Of a DNA stretch of 64,000 nucleotides, positions 8,647 through 17,348 are shown one piece after another. The number at the start of each line of letters is the position of its first letter. Positions within the stretch are counted from its first letter, which is position 1. Source of the DNA: an uncultured Vicinamibacterales bacterium. GTDB lineage: Bacteria; Acidobacteriota; Vicinamibacteria; Vicinamibacterales; UBA8438. The stretch is taken from contig OY282382.1 in the NCBI GenBank assembly GCA_958295905.1, positions 4,446,910 through 4,510,909 of the forward strand. Reading direction: 5' to 3'. A program made the translations under genes and the position numbers. Below the pieces are notes generated by a model. It searched no databases and was not told the DNA's origin. It worked only from the letters and a program-made list of their open reading frames with translations.

Positions 8647-9147
8647 CGTCGATCCTCTCTCTGACCGCGCCGGCTTCGCGCCGCCCATCTTCGCCCTCAA
8701 CTCCGCCAGCGCATCGGCTCCGGCGCTTGACGAAGGTGCAGCCAGCGCCCGGTTGATGTCGTCGTCGATCGTCCCGCCGACGTCGACGAGGGAATCGTAG
8801 GCTTCGGCCAACGATTCCTCTTCCTGCACCTTGTGCTTCATCTTCTCCAGCATGGCGACCGTGCCGGAGGCGTCGGCGCCGGAGGCCAACTGCCGGTTGA
8901 TCTTGCGCATGGACGAGGCGACGCGCGACCGGGCGCGGAGGGCTTGCAGGGCGAGAGCGACGGCCACAGGAAGCGGGCCGGGGACTACGGCCAGCGCCTT
9001 CACCTGCGCGAGACTCGACATGGCGCCCTGGAGGTTCTTCATGTCCCGGATGCCCTGTTCGGTTATCTTGATCGGGTCATCGAGAGCTTCGATCCCAGCG
9101 TGTGCGCTTGCCTGTGCGACCTTGAAGATCCTGGTGAAGACGCCCAT
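8464..9147 (-). CDS. PspA/IM30-family protein, internally shortened and read through
   Basis: The N-terminus MGVFTRIFKVAQASAHAGIE and the block DPIKITEQGIRDM are diagnostic of the PspA/IM30 family, as are SSMRKINRQL and SGTVAMLEKMKHKV near the C-terminal part. Family members have roughly 220-230 residues of mostly coiled coil. Here the middle helices between about residues 50 and 65 are missing, so only about 165 PspA-like residues remain, ending near ELRAKMGG. The frame then continues into the degraded gene at 8464-8646 because no stop follows. The ATG at 9147 has a good GAGGGGGC ribosome-binding site. Function is doubtful given the deletion. Confidence 0.65.
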   Translation of the reverse strand: MGVFTRIFKVAQASAHAGIEALDDPIKITEQGIRDMKNLQGAMSSLAQVKALAVVPGPLPVAVALALQALRARSRVASSMRKINRQLASGADASGTVAMLEKMKHKVQEEESLAEAYDSLVDVGGTIDDDINRALAAPSSSAGADALAELRAKMGGAKPARSERGSTMGTTPETAARAGAWDDDGPAAPPPRSNMPRCCAGATMFAPSGSTTTGSRFAMAATSGCSG

Positions 9148-9374
9148 CCTCTGCCCCCTCGTGTGTCCCGTGGGTTCTACGCTCGGCACATGCCGGGTAT
9201 TCAACCACGGATATACCGACCGGGGATAGAGCAGATGGAAGACGGCGCCACGAGGGCGGTGCCGGAGGTGATCAACGACAATTATTTCTGCCGGTCGCCG
9301 AGATGGCGATCGGCCGGCCGCGGGGGCACCCGCGGAGCGTGTGACACTGCCCGTTTTCCCCCCCGGAGGACGGG

Positions 9375-10848
9375 TTGGTCACCGATGCCCAGGTTCGGCG
9401 ATTGCGCGAGAAGCGGATGGCAGGCAAGACGCTGGCGGCGGCCGCGGCGGCGGCCGGGATGAGCGAGCGGGCGGCGCGCAAGTGGCAGAGCGGGCCGTTG
9501 CCGTCGACGGCGAAGGCACCGCGGAAGTTGCGCACACGGGAGGATCCGTTCGCCGATGTGTGGCAGTCGGAGGTCGTGCCGCAGCTTGTGGCCGACACCG
9601 ACGGCCGGCTGCAGGTGCCGACGCTGTTCAAGGCGCTGTGCCGTCGGCATCCGGGCCGCTTTCAGCCGGGGCAGCTGCGGACTTTGCAGCGGCGGATCCG
9701 CGATTGGCGGGTTCAGTACGGTCCCGACCGCGGGGTGTACTTCGAGCAGGTTCCGATCCCGGGCCGGGAAGCGGCGTTCGACTTCACCGGTTTGAGCGAC
9801 CTGGGGGTGACGCTTCGTGGCGTGGCGTTCCCGCACCTGCTGTTCGAGTGGGTGCTGAGCTACAGCCGGTGGACGTATGTGGGGCTGGCGCTGAGCGAGA
9901 CGTTCGAGGCGCTGGTGTCGGGCCTGCGGGGTGCGCTGTGGACGCTGGGCGCGGTTCCGGCGGTGCTTCGTCACGACAACCTGTCGGCGGCGACGCACAA
10001 GTTGAGGCGCAGCGGCGGTCGTCAGTTGACGGCGCGGTTCCGGCAGGTGCTGGACCACTACGGGCTGCTCGTCGCGGATCCAGCCGGGGAAGCCGCACGA
10101 GAACGGGGTGGCCGAGCAGTCGCACTTCCGGACGGCGACGGCCATCAAGCAGGCGTTGCTGTTGCGGGGCGGGAGGGACTTCGTCGACGAGGCGGCGTAT
10201 CCGGGCTTCGTGCGGATGGTCGTCGGCGAGGAGCGGAATGCCCCGGCGGCGTCTCGGTTGGCCGGAGAGCGTCCGTATCTGCGGCCGTTGCCGTCGGCTC
10301 GGGTCCCGGATTACACGACGTTCCAGTGCCGGGTGCGGAAGTGGAGCACGATCCGGGTCGGCGGCCGGGTCTACTCGGTGCCGTCGCGGTTGATCGGTCA
10401 CACGGTCGAGACTCGCCGGCATCCGTCGGCGGTGGAGGTCCTCTACGGCGGGCGGGTGGTGTGCACGATGCCGCGGCTGCGGGGCTCGGCGGAGCACCGT
10501 ATCGACTACCGCCACATCATCGGGAGCTTGGTCCGGAAGCCGGGGGCGTTCGCGCGGTATCGCTTCCGGGAGGAGCTGTTCCCGTCGCTCGTGTTCCGGG
10601 CGGCGTATGACCCGCTCGGCCGGACGCATGGGGAGCGGGCCGACATCGAGTACGTGCGCCTGTTGCACTTGGCGGCCACGACCGGCGAGCGGCGGGTCGA
10701 GGCGACGCTTCGCGCCCGGCTCGACACCGGCGCCCCCTGCGACTACGCCGCCGTTCGTCCGCCGGTTCCGACCATCCCCGTGGTCCACGTTCCCCGCCCG
10801 GATCTGGCGCAGTACGACGCGCTGCTGACTGGAGGTCCGGTCGGATGA
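9375..10848 (+). pseudogene. istA: IstA transposase of IS21, frameshifted
   Basis: Start is TTG at 9375 behind GGAGGA. The first frame carries the helix-turn-helix region (AAAAAGMSERAARKWQSG) and the DDE integrase core beginning DFTGLSDLGVTLRG. Near 10080 the frame must shift by one base to continue into QPGKPHENGVAEQSHFR and on to a stop at 10848. The expected IstA product would be about 490 residues. The istB start overlaps the istA stop (ATG at 10845), as is normal for the family. A sequencing error cannot be excluded. Confidence 0.8.
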
Positions 10849-11083
10849 CGGCGGCCGAGGAGCTCGTGCCGCGGCTGACGCAGGCCGGCTGTCCCGAGGC
10901 GCTGCCGGTGCTGGTCGAGGTGTTCCGAGGCGGAAGCCGAAGCGCGCCGTCAGCGCCGGGTCACTCGGTTGCGCCGCGCCTTGCGGTTGCCGCCGGGCAA
11001 GACGTTCGCGACGCTCGACACCGGACGGTTCCCCGCCCCGGTCGCGCAACGGCTGGAGACGCTGGCCACCGGCACCTTCCTAT
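10845..11083 (+). pseudogene. istB: IstB helper ATPase of IS21, N-terminal fragment
   Basis: After MTAAEELVPRLTQAGCPEAL the frame shifts near 10930. The sequence then reads RRALRLPPGKTFATLDTGRF and QRLETLATGTFL, which matches the region before the Walker A motif of IstB. The ATPase domain is absent. The break at about 11085-11090 coincides with the end of the Lon-like gene on the opposite strand. Confidence 0.7.
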
Positions 11084-12514
11084 GAGCGCCGCGCGGCCGG
11101 CGTGGGCCGCTTCCAGTTCCGCCATCGCCGCCCCGATGTCGACCCGTTCGCACGCCCGCGCGGTCCACGGGAGGTCGAGCACCACCCGAAGCCGTTCGAG
11201 CAGCGCGGCGGCGGCCTCCCGGCCCGCCGTCTGCACCGTGCGGATTTCGTCGAGGGAGCGGGTCAGCACCGGAAGCGGCAGGTCGCAGGCCTCGAGCCGC
11301 GCGAGCACCTCCCGGGCCGCGGCCGCCAGACGGTCGGTTGACTGTCGTTCTTCGTCCAGCGCCTTCAGGCTATCCCGCACCGCCGCGACCGCGCCGTCCG
11401 GCAGGCTGTCGCCGTCCAGCACCTTCCGCGCGTCCTCGAGGCGGCGCAGTACGAGCCGGATGCGCCCGACCGCGGCGTCGCTCCATTCGCCGGCTTCGAC
11501 CCCGCGCCGGGCGTCGACCACGCCGCGGATACGGCTGACCGCCTGCCCGGCCGCCCGTTCGAATCCCCCCAGGGCCTTGTCGCAGGCCGCGGCCAACCCC
11601 TCCCCGGGGATGTTCCCGGCCGGATCGTCTTCGACCCGCTGCAGCAACCGCCGGAACGCGGACGGCGACGGCGCAATCTCCATCCCGTCGAAATCCAGCC
11701 TCCCCAGGGCCCCGCCGACCTTCCGCAGGCACCTCCTGATCAGCCGGCACGTTCCCGCCGCCCGCTCGGCCGCCTCATCCGACCCGGCTGCGACGCCCGC
11801 ATCGCCGAGACGGTGCGGCGTGACCTCCTCCCGCCGCAATGCCGCGAGCCGGCGGCGGGCATCCTCGAGTTCCCGAACCGCCGCCGTCTCGAGGGGCTCG
11901 ATCAGCGCATCGATCGACTCCAGCAGGCTGTCGATCCCCGGCTGCCCGCACAGGTCCCGGAACGCCGCGCGGACATCGTCGGGGATGGGCCCCCGGTCGT
12001 GCTTCAGGTTCACCGTCGGGGCCGGGTGTGTTCGCCCGCGCCGGCGCGCTCCGACGGCGCTTCCGTCGCTGTCTTCGTCGTCGAACCCGTTCCCGCCGCC
12101 CCCGAAGAGGAGGTCGACCGCCTCGGCGGAGTCCACCACCCGAACGGCGTCGTGCCCCTCGATCGTGTCCACACCCCCCGGGGCGGCGTCGGGGGCGGCC
12201 GTCCCGTTCGCCAAGTCCGGCAGGCCCCACGCCCGGCGCTGCGAATCGCTGGTCACCACGTAGTGCCCGCCGCACGGCGTCTCCGCCGTTGCCGCTCCGC
12301 CTTCCCCGGCCGGTGTTGCGCCCTCGGCGGGGTCGGCGGATTTCGTCCCGCCGGGCGGCCGGCGCCGGATGCGCTCGGCCAGCCGCGCGATCAGCGCGGG
12401 GCGCTCGGCGGGTTTCGTTTCGACGTCCGGCCGGATGGAGGTCTCGACCTCCGCCCGCGCCTGTTCGTACTCGGCGGGGGTCTCGGGAAGCAGCAGCGTC
12501 ACGCTGCCGGACAT
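11084..12514 (-). pseudogene. Lon-like ATP-dependent protease, N-terminal part only
   Basis: About 475 residues remain. The first part (MSGSVTLLLPETPAEYEQ) is not recognised, and much of the middle is helical and acidic. The last recognisable segment (SLDEIRTVQTAGREA, VVLDLPW, DIGAAMAELEAAHAG) resembles the stretch of Lon proteases just before the AAA+ domain, where the family has DWLLxLPW and LdxDHyGL. The gene then ends abruptly in antisense istB sequence, so the AAA+ and protease domains are gone. Assignment rests on this short segment and could be to a Lon-like ATPase rather than Lon itself. Confidence 0.5.
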
Positions 12515-12760
12515 CTCGGCACCGGCCGCGCAGGCGCCCTCCCGCCGAGCTGCCGGGTAAGCAGAACTCGGCCCCCGCGGGGTCCGCCGCCCGGCGGTCG
12601 GAATCCCCGGCGGGGGTCGGCGGCCAGGCCCCGCCGCCGCCCGAGTACGTCGAGCGCGCGGGCGCCCCGGCATCCGACCCCCGCCCGCAGCGTCGACACC
12701 GGTCGTTCGTAGACGCGGAGTCGGCGGACCGGGCGCGCCGCCGTACCGCCGCGGGCGTCG

Positions 12761-13375
12761 TCAGATGCCCGCCCAGCGGAACCGGTCCCGAAGGCCCCGC
12801 ACGGTGTCGGTGCTCCTCTGGAGCGCCCGCTCGGTGGAGTCCGCTCCGCGGATCAACAGGCGGCCGGAGGCCGCGACGCTGCGCTCGATCCCCCGCACCG
12901 CAGCCGCCTTCGCGCGGAGCACGGCCCCTTCCGCACCCGCCCACGCGCCGCGCACCCAGCCGCGGATTTCGTTCTTCGTCGGCTCGGGCAGCATCTCCCA
13001 GATGACGATCGCCGCGACGCCGGCGGCCAGCGCGCCGGCCGCGAGGACGGCGCCGCCGCTCAGCAGTCCGATGCCCGCCGCGGCCGCCGGCGTGAGCGCC
13101 GCGGCCCCGCCGCCCGCGAGGGCGAGGCACCCGAGCGCGGCCGCCATCGCACCGGCGGCGCCGAGTACGAACGCTACCGGGATCATCCCGCTCGTCGCCG
13201 TCCCGAATGCGGCGACGCCCATCGCCGACCCGATCTTCGCGCCGACGGCCGATCCCCCGAGCCCGCCGGCGGCCGCGCACCCGCCGGCCGGTACGGCCTC
13301 GGCCGTGTCCGCCGCAACCGGCGCCGCGAGCACCGCGGCCGCGAGTACCAACACGTGCAGTCTCCTCAATCTCAT
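12761..13375 (-). CDS. Secreted or membrane Gly/Ala-rich protein, unknown function
   Basis: A 204-residue protein with a signal peptide (MRLRRLHVLVLAAAVLAAP) followed by three hydrophobic Gly/Ala-rich segments (about residues 30-60, 65-90 and 95-130) and a charged amphipathic C-terminal third. The ATG has GGAAGGACG ahead of it. The long hydrophobic glycine-rich core recalls glycine-zipper membrane proteins and pore-forming bacteriocins, but no family is recognised. It lies downstream of the 55-residue gene at 13450 on the same strand, separated by 74 bp. Confidence 0.6.
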   Translation of the reverse strand: MRLRRLHVLVLAAAVLAAPVAADTAEAVPAGGCAAAGGLGGSAVGAKIGSAMGVAAFGTATSGMIPVAFVLGAAGAMAAALGCLALAGGGAAALTPAAAAGIGLLSGGAVLAAGALAAGVAAIVIWEMLPEPTKNEIRGWVRGAWAGAEGAVLRAKAAAVRGIERSVAASGRLLIRGADSTERALQRSTDTVRGLRDRFRWAGI

Positions 13376-13449
13376 CGCTTCGTCCTTCCGTCTTGTCGTG
13401 CGTTCACGCCCCCGGCGCCGCCGCGCCGGCCCCGGTCGACTTCCGCCCG

Positions 13450-13617
13450 CTACGCCAAGCGCTCGGCCTCCGAGACCGCCTCTTCCGAGGTGTTCACCGC
13501 CGCCTTCGGTCGGCCGTCGGGACCGTAGACCATCCAGTACCCGGTCGCCGCGTCCCTCTCGATCCGCCAGCCGTACGGAGCCGGCGGCTTCGCCGTATCC
13601 GCGTCGCGCTTCGTCAT
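13450..13617 (-). CDS. Small 55-residue protein
   Basis: The frame MTKRDADTAKPPAPYGWRIE continues through DAATGYWMVYGPDGR to SEEAVSEAERLA and a stop. The composition is balanced and the aromatic GYWMVYGPDG core is unlike random GC-rich sequence. GGGGTGAAG precedes the ATG. A hairpin terminator lies immediately upstream (13636-13673), so this gene begins a new transcript. No family is recognised. Confidence 0.6.
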   Translation of the reverse strand: MTKRDADTAKPPAPYGWRIERDAATGYWMVYGPDGRPKAAVNTSEEAVSEAERLA

Positions 13618-13635
13618 CCGCTTCACCCCGTACGC

Positions 13636-13673
13636 AGAAAAGCCCGCACCGGGGTGATGCCCGGGACGGGCGC
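13636..13673 (-). terminator. Rho-independent terminator
   Basis: On the minus strand a strong GC hairpin (GCCCGTCCCGGGC with CCCCGGTGCGGGC) is followed by TTTTC. It would end transcription of the small gene at 13678-13837. A near copy lies at 13843-13884. Confidence 0.65.
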
Positions 13674-13677
13674 AGGA

Positions 13678-13837
13678 TCATTCCATCAGCTCTTCGCGAT
13701 GCTTGTTGACGACCTTGATCGGAACCCCGAGGAAATCGGCCGTCTTCTGGCGGCTGATGCCCTCCTCCTCCATGATCTCCCTCAAGCATCTTCACCAGGT
13801 CGCGCTTCTTGATCCTCGCCGTCCTGTTCTCCTTCAC
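13678..13837 (-). pseudogene. Small helix-turn-helix-like protein, frameshifted
   Basis: A GTG at 13837 opens VKENRTARIKKRDLVKML. After a one-base shift the sequence reads REIMEEEGISRQKTADFLGV and then PIKVVNKHREELME with a stop. The second part looks like a short helix-turn-helix. An internal ATG at 13773 with a GAGGG site would give only the last 31 residues. Either the gene is frameshifted or the shorter product is the real one. Confidence 0.45.
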
Positions 13838-13842
13838 GCGGA

Positions 13843-13884
13843 AAAGCCCGCCCCGGGCCGATCCCCGGGACGGGCGGCGCCGAA
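13843..13884 (-). terminator. Rho-independent terminator, near copy of the one at 13636
   Basis: The minus strand holds a hairpin of GCCCGTCCCGGGG and CCCCGGGGCGGGC followed by TTTTCC. It sits between the acidic small gene at 13889 and the helix-turn-helix remnant. Its similarity to 13636-13673 suggests duplicated cassette spacers. Confidence 0.6.
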
Positions 13885-13888
13885 CAGC

Positions 13889-14095
13889 CTAATCGTTTTC
13901 GGCGCAAGGGCCGGCCCCCCGCGCCATGTAGTAATCGTCCGCCGTTTCGGAGTCGTCGAACTCGATGTCCCCGTCCCCTTCCGGGTCCTCGGACGCCCCG
14001 GCTTCCTCGAGTACCACCCCGATTGTTGCCGAACGCGTGAAAGCGATCGATTCGAGCCCGGTGCCGACCCCAAGATGTTGTGGTGGCCGGGGCAT
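13889..14095 (-). CDS. Possible small acidic protein
   Basis: The C-terminal half, SEDPEGDGDIEFDDSETADD, is strongly acidic and unlike a shadow frame, and it ends at a stop just before a terminator. The N-terminal half is less convincing and the true start may be internal; no clear ribosome-binding site is seen. At most 68 residues. Function unknown. Confidence 0.4.
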   Translation of the reverse strand: MPRPPQHLGVGTGLESIAFTRSATIGVVLEEAGASEDPEGDGDIEFDDSETADDYYMARGAGPCAEND

Positions 14096-14246
14096 CGTCC
14101 GACCGACAGCTTCGGCGTGTGCCCGCCGCCGTCAAGGCGCGTCGCTTCGCTCCGCCCCCGCTTCGCGGGGCTCTCGGCCTGGACGGCGGCTCCGCGCACG
14201 CCTGTCCAGACCGGGCATTTATCGGACGATGCCCAACCCTGACCCC

Positions 14247-14435
14247 CTACATCTTGTGGTCTACGACCTGTCCAGATTGACGCACTTTCGGGCGACTGTT
14301 GACACCGATGCGCTGCCGCACCGCGGTCTCAATGAACTCCGCCTCGGTGGCCGGGCACCGGCCGCCGATCTTCTCGCGCGCTTGCCGGAGTAATTCCTCC
14401 TCGTGGTCCCGGATCGTGATCTGCACTTGGCGCAT
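14247..14435 (-). CDS. Small 62-residue protein, possibly antitoxin-like
   Basis: The frame MRQVQITIRDHEEELLRQAR continues through AEFIETAVRQRIGVNSRPKV to a stop. A beta-strand followed by helices is suggestive of ribbon-helix-helix or similar small regulators, but there is no clear family match. GAGGGGGGTGG lies directly ahead of the ATG, a strong ribosome-binding site. No toxin partner is visible beside it. Confidence 0.6.
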   Translation of the reverse strand: MRQVQITIRDHEEELLRQAREKIGGRCPATEAEFIETAVRQRIGVNSRPKVRQSGQVVDHKM

Positions 14436-14810
14436 CGTCCACCCCCCTCGGATCCCTACCACTCCCCGGGTCGGTTCACGGGATTGCCCGCAGCTCCGCC
14501 CGGTCCGCTCCTGCGGACGGCCGCGCAGTCTTGCGGATGCCCCGAAGGGGCCCCGTGTCCGTTGATTGTCGGGCGAGCGAAGCGAGACCCCAACCGCGTC
14601 CGTCCGTGCTTGGCGGAGCTCCCGCCGCGCCGTGTGGACCCCGCCCGTCTTCCCCGTCCAGATACCCATATTGTCTCATCATCACCCGTCCGTACCGTGG
14701 GCTTCGGGGTTTTCCCCGGCGGCGTTCTGTGCCGCCGGGGTCCCTCGCCGACCGCGCCGGCCCGTCCGCGTTGTGCGGTATCTTCTGCGCGGATGCGCGG
14801 AGGTGTCGGA
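14436..14810. other. No gene seen
   Basis: The 375 bp between the small minus-strand gene and the next plus-strand gene hold only shadow frames. It must include the divergent promoters of both, but no clear promoter boxes can be picked out. Confidence 0.5.
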
Positions 14811-15200
14811 GTGGGATACGAGACCAAGTACCAGATCACCGCGAAGCTCGTCGTCACCGTCGTGGCCGCGCTCTGCGTCGGGTTGGCCCGCGCCGCGTAC
14901 ATGCGTTACGCCCCCGGCGCGCCGGCCGTTGAAATGCCGGCGGCCGCCGAAGGCGTCCGGGTGCTGACCCACCGGTTCGTGCCGTTGGACCAGTACATCC
15001 CCGCGGCGGCGGGGGAGGTCGTCGGCGTTGCCGGCACCGCGTGCCCCGGCGGTTGGGTGCGCTACCGCGTGCTCGGCGAGCCGATGTTCATCGGTTTGTC
15101 GGCGGTGCTCGACGGGTCCGGGTCGACCCGCGGCGACTTGGGCCGGCCGTACGTGGTACCGGAGCTGCCGGTCGCCTGCGCCTCGCGCGGAACGCCCTAA
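14811..15200 (+). CDS. Membrane-anchored small protein, unknown function
   Basis: GTG at 14811 sits seven bases after GGAGG and opens a 129-residue protein; an ATG at 14793 is an alternative. A single N-terminal helix (about residues 9-28, ITAKLVVTVVAALCVGLARA) is followed by a polar domain with FVPLDQYIPAAAGEVVGVAG and GGWVRYRVLGEPMFIGL. This suggests a periplasmic domain on a membrane anchor. No family is recognised. It ends one base before the left end of the IS1380 remnant. Confidence 0.6.
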   Translation: MGYETKYQITAKLVVTVVAALCVGLARAAYMRYAPGAPAVEMPAAAEGVRVLTHRFVPLDQYIPAAAGEVVGVAGTACPGGWVRYRVLGEPMFIGLSAVLDGSGSTRGDLGRPYVVPELPVACASRGTP

Positions 15201-15442
15201 CCTGGATTATTCATGGCGGTCTGAAAACGGTCAATGGGAGTGCCCGAGAGGGCCGAAAACGGTTCCCGACAGGGGCGTGGTCGACCCGTGGACGGCTTCG
15301 GGCCATGTGGCCGGCGAATATCGGCGTGATGGGGCGGGCCGGCGGGCATGATGGCGGGTGCGGACGGTGGGGCGGCGACAGCTTCACCCCGGGGACGGTT
15401 TTCTGTCCCTCCGCCAGGAGACGGTTGCGGCGCCGCGGGGGG

Positions 15443-15873
15443 CTATCCGGTCCACGCCCCGAGCTCGAGGGCGATATGCCGCCAAGCATCGAGGTGCGGC
15501 GTCGCGCGCGGCAGATGCAGAACAAGGCGGCGCGCCGAGCGGACAACGTGCACCCCCAGCTTGAGCAGCCGGTCCCGCAGCCAGCTCACCCGGGTGCGGG
15601 CGCAGGCGGTGCGCGCCGCCCGCAGCCGCAGCTCCTGCATGAGCACATACGCCGCGGCAGTCAGCAGGACGCGGAACTGGTTCGCCGAGAAGAGGGAGCA
15701 ACTCGTGCGGTCGATCTGCAGGCCGTCGAGCAACTCCTTGATCCGGTTCTCGATGTCCCCGCGGGCGCAGTAGATCTTCTCGTAGATGAAGCGCGGCGTC
15801 TGCCGCATGTTCGTCACCACGAAGCGCGGGTTGTCCCGCGGCTTGCGGTCGCCGAGGCAGACGACTTCCGCCT
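15443..15873 (-). pseudogene. IS1380 transposase, C-terminal fragment
   Basis: The sequence contains NPRFVVTNM and the diagnostic RGDIENRIKELLDGLQIDR of IS1380-family transposases (DDE_Tnp_1 group), then a stop at 15443. It is continuous in meaning with the fragment at 17175-17348 (RRVVI joining KAEVVCLGDRK), which shows that one gene was split by insertion. Confidence 0.8.
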
Positions 15874-15885
15874 TGATCACCACCC

Positions 15886-17174
15886 ACTTCTGTCCCACAC
15901 ACCTTCAGGTGAAGGCGGCTTGAACCTTCCATGTCTGATAGAATGATTGGTAGCATAAGTCATTCAAAAGACAGGAGATCCAAGCCGTGGCTCATCACAA
16001 CACAGTCTTCGCGCAGCTTCTCAAGTTCCTTCCGAGACATGAATTCGAGGCCGAAGCCCGCCGGCACCAGCGCGGTCAGGGGTTGCGCGTCATGAGCCGC
16101 TGGGCGCAGTTCGCGGCCCTTGGCTTGGCGCAGTTGACGGGCCGACAGAGCCTGCGGGATATCGTGAGCAACCTGGCCGCCCAAGGACGCAAACTCTATC
16201 ACCTCGGCGTGGGGACGGTCAGCCGCTCGTCGTTGGCCCGGGTCAATACCGAACAGCCGTACACCCTCTACGAAGCGCTGTTCGAACGCCTGTTGGGCCG
16301 CTGCCGGGAGCACGCGCCGAGGCACGGCTTTCGATTCAAGAACAAGTTGTACGCCGTCGATGCCTCCACCATTGATTTGTGTCTGGCGGTCTTCCCGTGG
16401 GCGACGTTTCGACGCACGAAGGCGGCCATCAAGCTGCACGTCGGTCTGGATGAGGCGGGCCATCTACCGAGCTTCGTCAGTGTGACCGAAGGCAAGACCG
16501 CCGATGTCACGGTCGTCCGCACCTGGATATTTCCGGCCGGCAGCGTGGTCGTGGCGGACCGGGCGTATATGGACTTCAAGTGGTTCCATCAGTTGCAGGC
16601 GCAGGGCGTGACCTTCGTGACGCGCCTGAAGCGGGGCGTGCGGTATCGGGTCACGGACACGCACGGCGTCCGCCGCGGGACCGGCGTCATCAGCGACGAG
16701 ACGATCGAGCTGACGAGCGCCCGCGGCCGGAAGGCGTATGCCGCGCCGCTGCGGCGGGTGGTCTACAAGGACCCGGTGACGAAGAACCGGTACGTGTTCG
16801 TGACCAACAACACGACTTGGGTGGCCAAGACGATTGCGGACATCTACAAATCCCGGTGGCAGATCGAGCTGTTTTTCAAGTGGATCAAGCAGCATCTGAA
16901 GGTGAAGCGGTTCGTGGGCCGGTCGAAGAACGCGGTCATGACGCAGCTATGGGTGGCGATGTGCATGTACTTGCTGTTGGCGTATCTCAAGTTCGTCATG
17001 CGAGTGAGTTGGAGCCTTCACCGGATGCTGCAGGTGCTCCAGCTCAACGTGTTCGAACGTCGCCTACTCCAGGAGCTCTTCACGACGCCGTCGCCACCCG
17101 GTCCTTCCAGCCCTCCCGGCCCCCAACTGCCGCTGATGTGGGCCTAGAATCGCCAAAATTGTGGGACACTAGTG
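15886..17174 (+). mobile_element. IS4-family element, copy 1, complete
   Basis: The ends are ACTTCTGTCCCACAC on the left and, read inwards, CACTAGTGTCCCACAA on the right. The host sequence ATCACCACC(C) is present on both sides as a 9-10 bp target duplication; shared bases make the exact boundary ambiguous by one. Length is about 1289 bp. It carries one intact transposase gene and has inserted into an IS1380 transposase. Confidence 0.85.
15987..17147 (+). CDS. IS4-family transposase (DUF4372 plus DDE_Tnp_1), copy 1
   Basis: A 386-residue transposase, full length. The N-terminal DUF4372-type domain is MAHHNTVFAQLLKFLPRHEF to about residue 95. The DDE catalytic domain follows with YAVDASTIDL (first Asp), VVADRAYMDF (second Asp) and YKSRWQIELFFKWIK (Glu). 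Such enzymes cut and paste their own element. The gene lacks any frameshift and is nearly identical to copy 2 at 18015, so the element may still be active. Confidence 0.92.
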   Translation: MAHHNTVFAQLLKFLPRHEFEAEARRHQRGQGLRVMSRWAQFAALGLAQLTGRQSLRDIVSNLAAQGRKLYHLGVGTVSRSSLARVNTEQPYTLYEALFERLLGRCREHAPRHGFRFKNKLYAVDASTIDLCLAVFPWATFRRTKAAIKLHVGLDEAGHLPSFVSVTEGKTADVTVVRTWIFPAGSVVVADRAYMDFKWFHQLQAQGVTFVTRLKRGVRYRVTDTHGVRRGTGVISDETIELTSARGRKAYAAPLRRVVYKDPVTKNRYVFVTNNTTWVAKTIADIYKSRWQIELFFKWIKQHLKVKRFVGRSKNAVMTQLWVAMCMYLLLAYLKFVMRVSWSLHRMLQVLQLNVFERRLLQELFTTPSPPGPSSPPGPQLPLMWA

Positions 17175-17348
17175 ATCACCACCCGGCGCGCGCCACCCCA
17201 CGTGCGCGCCGCATAACAGGTGTCGGTGTAGACGTGCGCCGTCTCCCCGCTCACCTCACTCCGCCCCCGCGCGACCTCCATGGCCGGCTCGGCCCGCCGC
17301 ACCAACACCGCGTTCTTCGCCATCGCCACCACGTAGTCGAGCCGCGGT
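17175..17348 (-). pseudogene. IS1380 transposase, central fragment
   Basis: The minus strand reads VAMAKNAVLVRRAEPAMEVA and VYTDTCYAARTWGGARRVVI, matching IS1380 transposase just before the part found at 15443-15873. The insertion duplicated the bases ATCACCACC(C). The upstream end is truncated at the terminal repeat of the next element. Confidence 0.7.

Larger units (their letters stand above)
9340..11090 (+). mobile_element. IS21-family insertion sequence, broken and truncated on the right
   Basis: The left end begins TGTGACACTGCCCGTTTT, the usual start of IS21-family terminal repeats. It contains a frameshifted istA and only the first part of istB. No right terminal repeat is present: similarity to istB stops near 11090, where a Lon-like gene begins on the other strand. 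The element cannot move by itself. Confidence 0.75.
15202..17348. mobile_element. IS1380-family element remnant, interrupted by an IS4-type element
   Basis: The left end CCTGGATTATTCATGG looks like an IS1380 terminal repeat. The transposase runs on the minus strand and is split: its C-terminal part lies at 15443-15873 and the preceding part at 17175-17348. Between them sits a complete IS4-type element flanked by a short target duplication. The N-terminal half of the transposase and the right end are missing, cut off by the second IS4-type element at 17349. Confidence 0.7.

Noticed and set aside
7300-14300. Integron gene-cassette array
   Set aside because: Small genes in both regions suggested it, but no attC-like sites or integrase gene were found.
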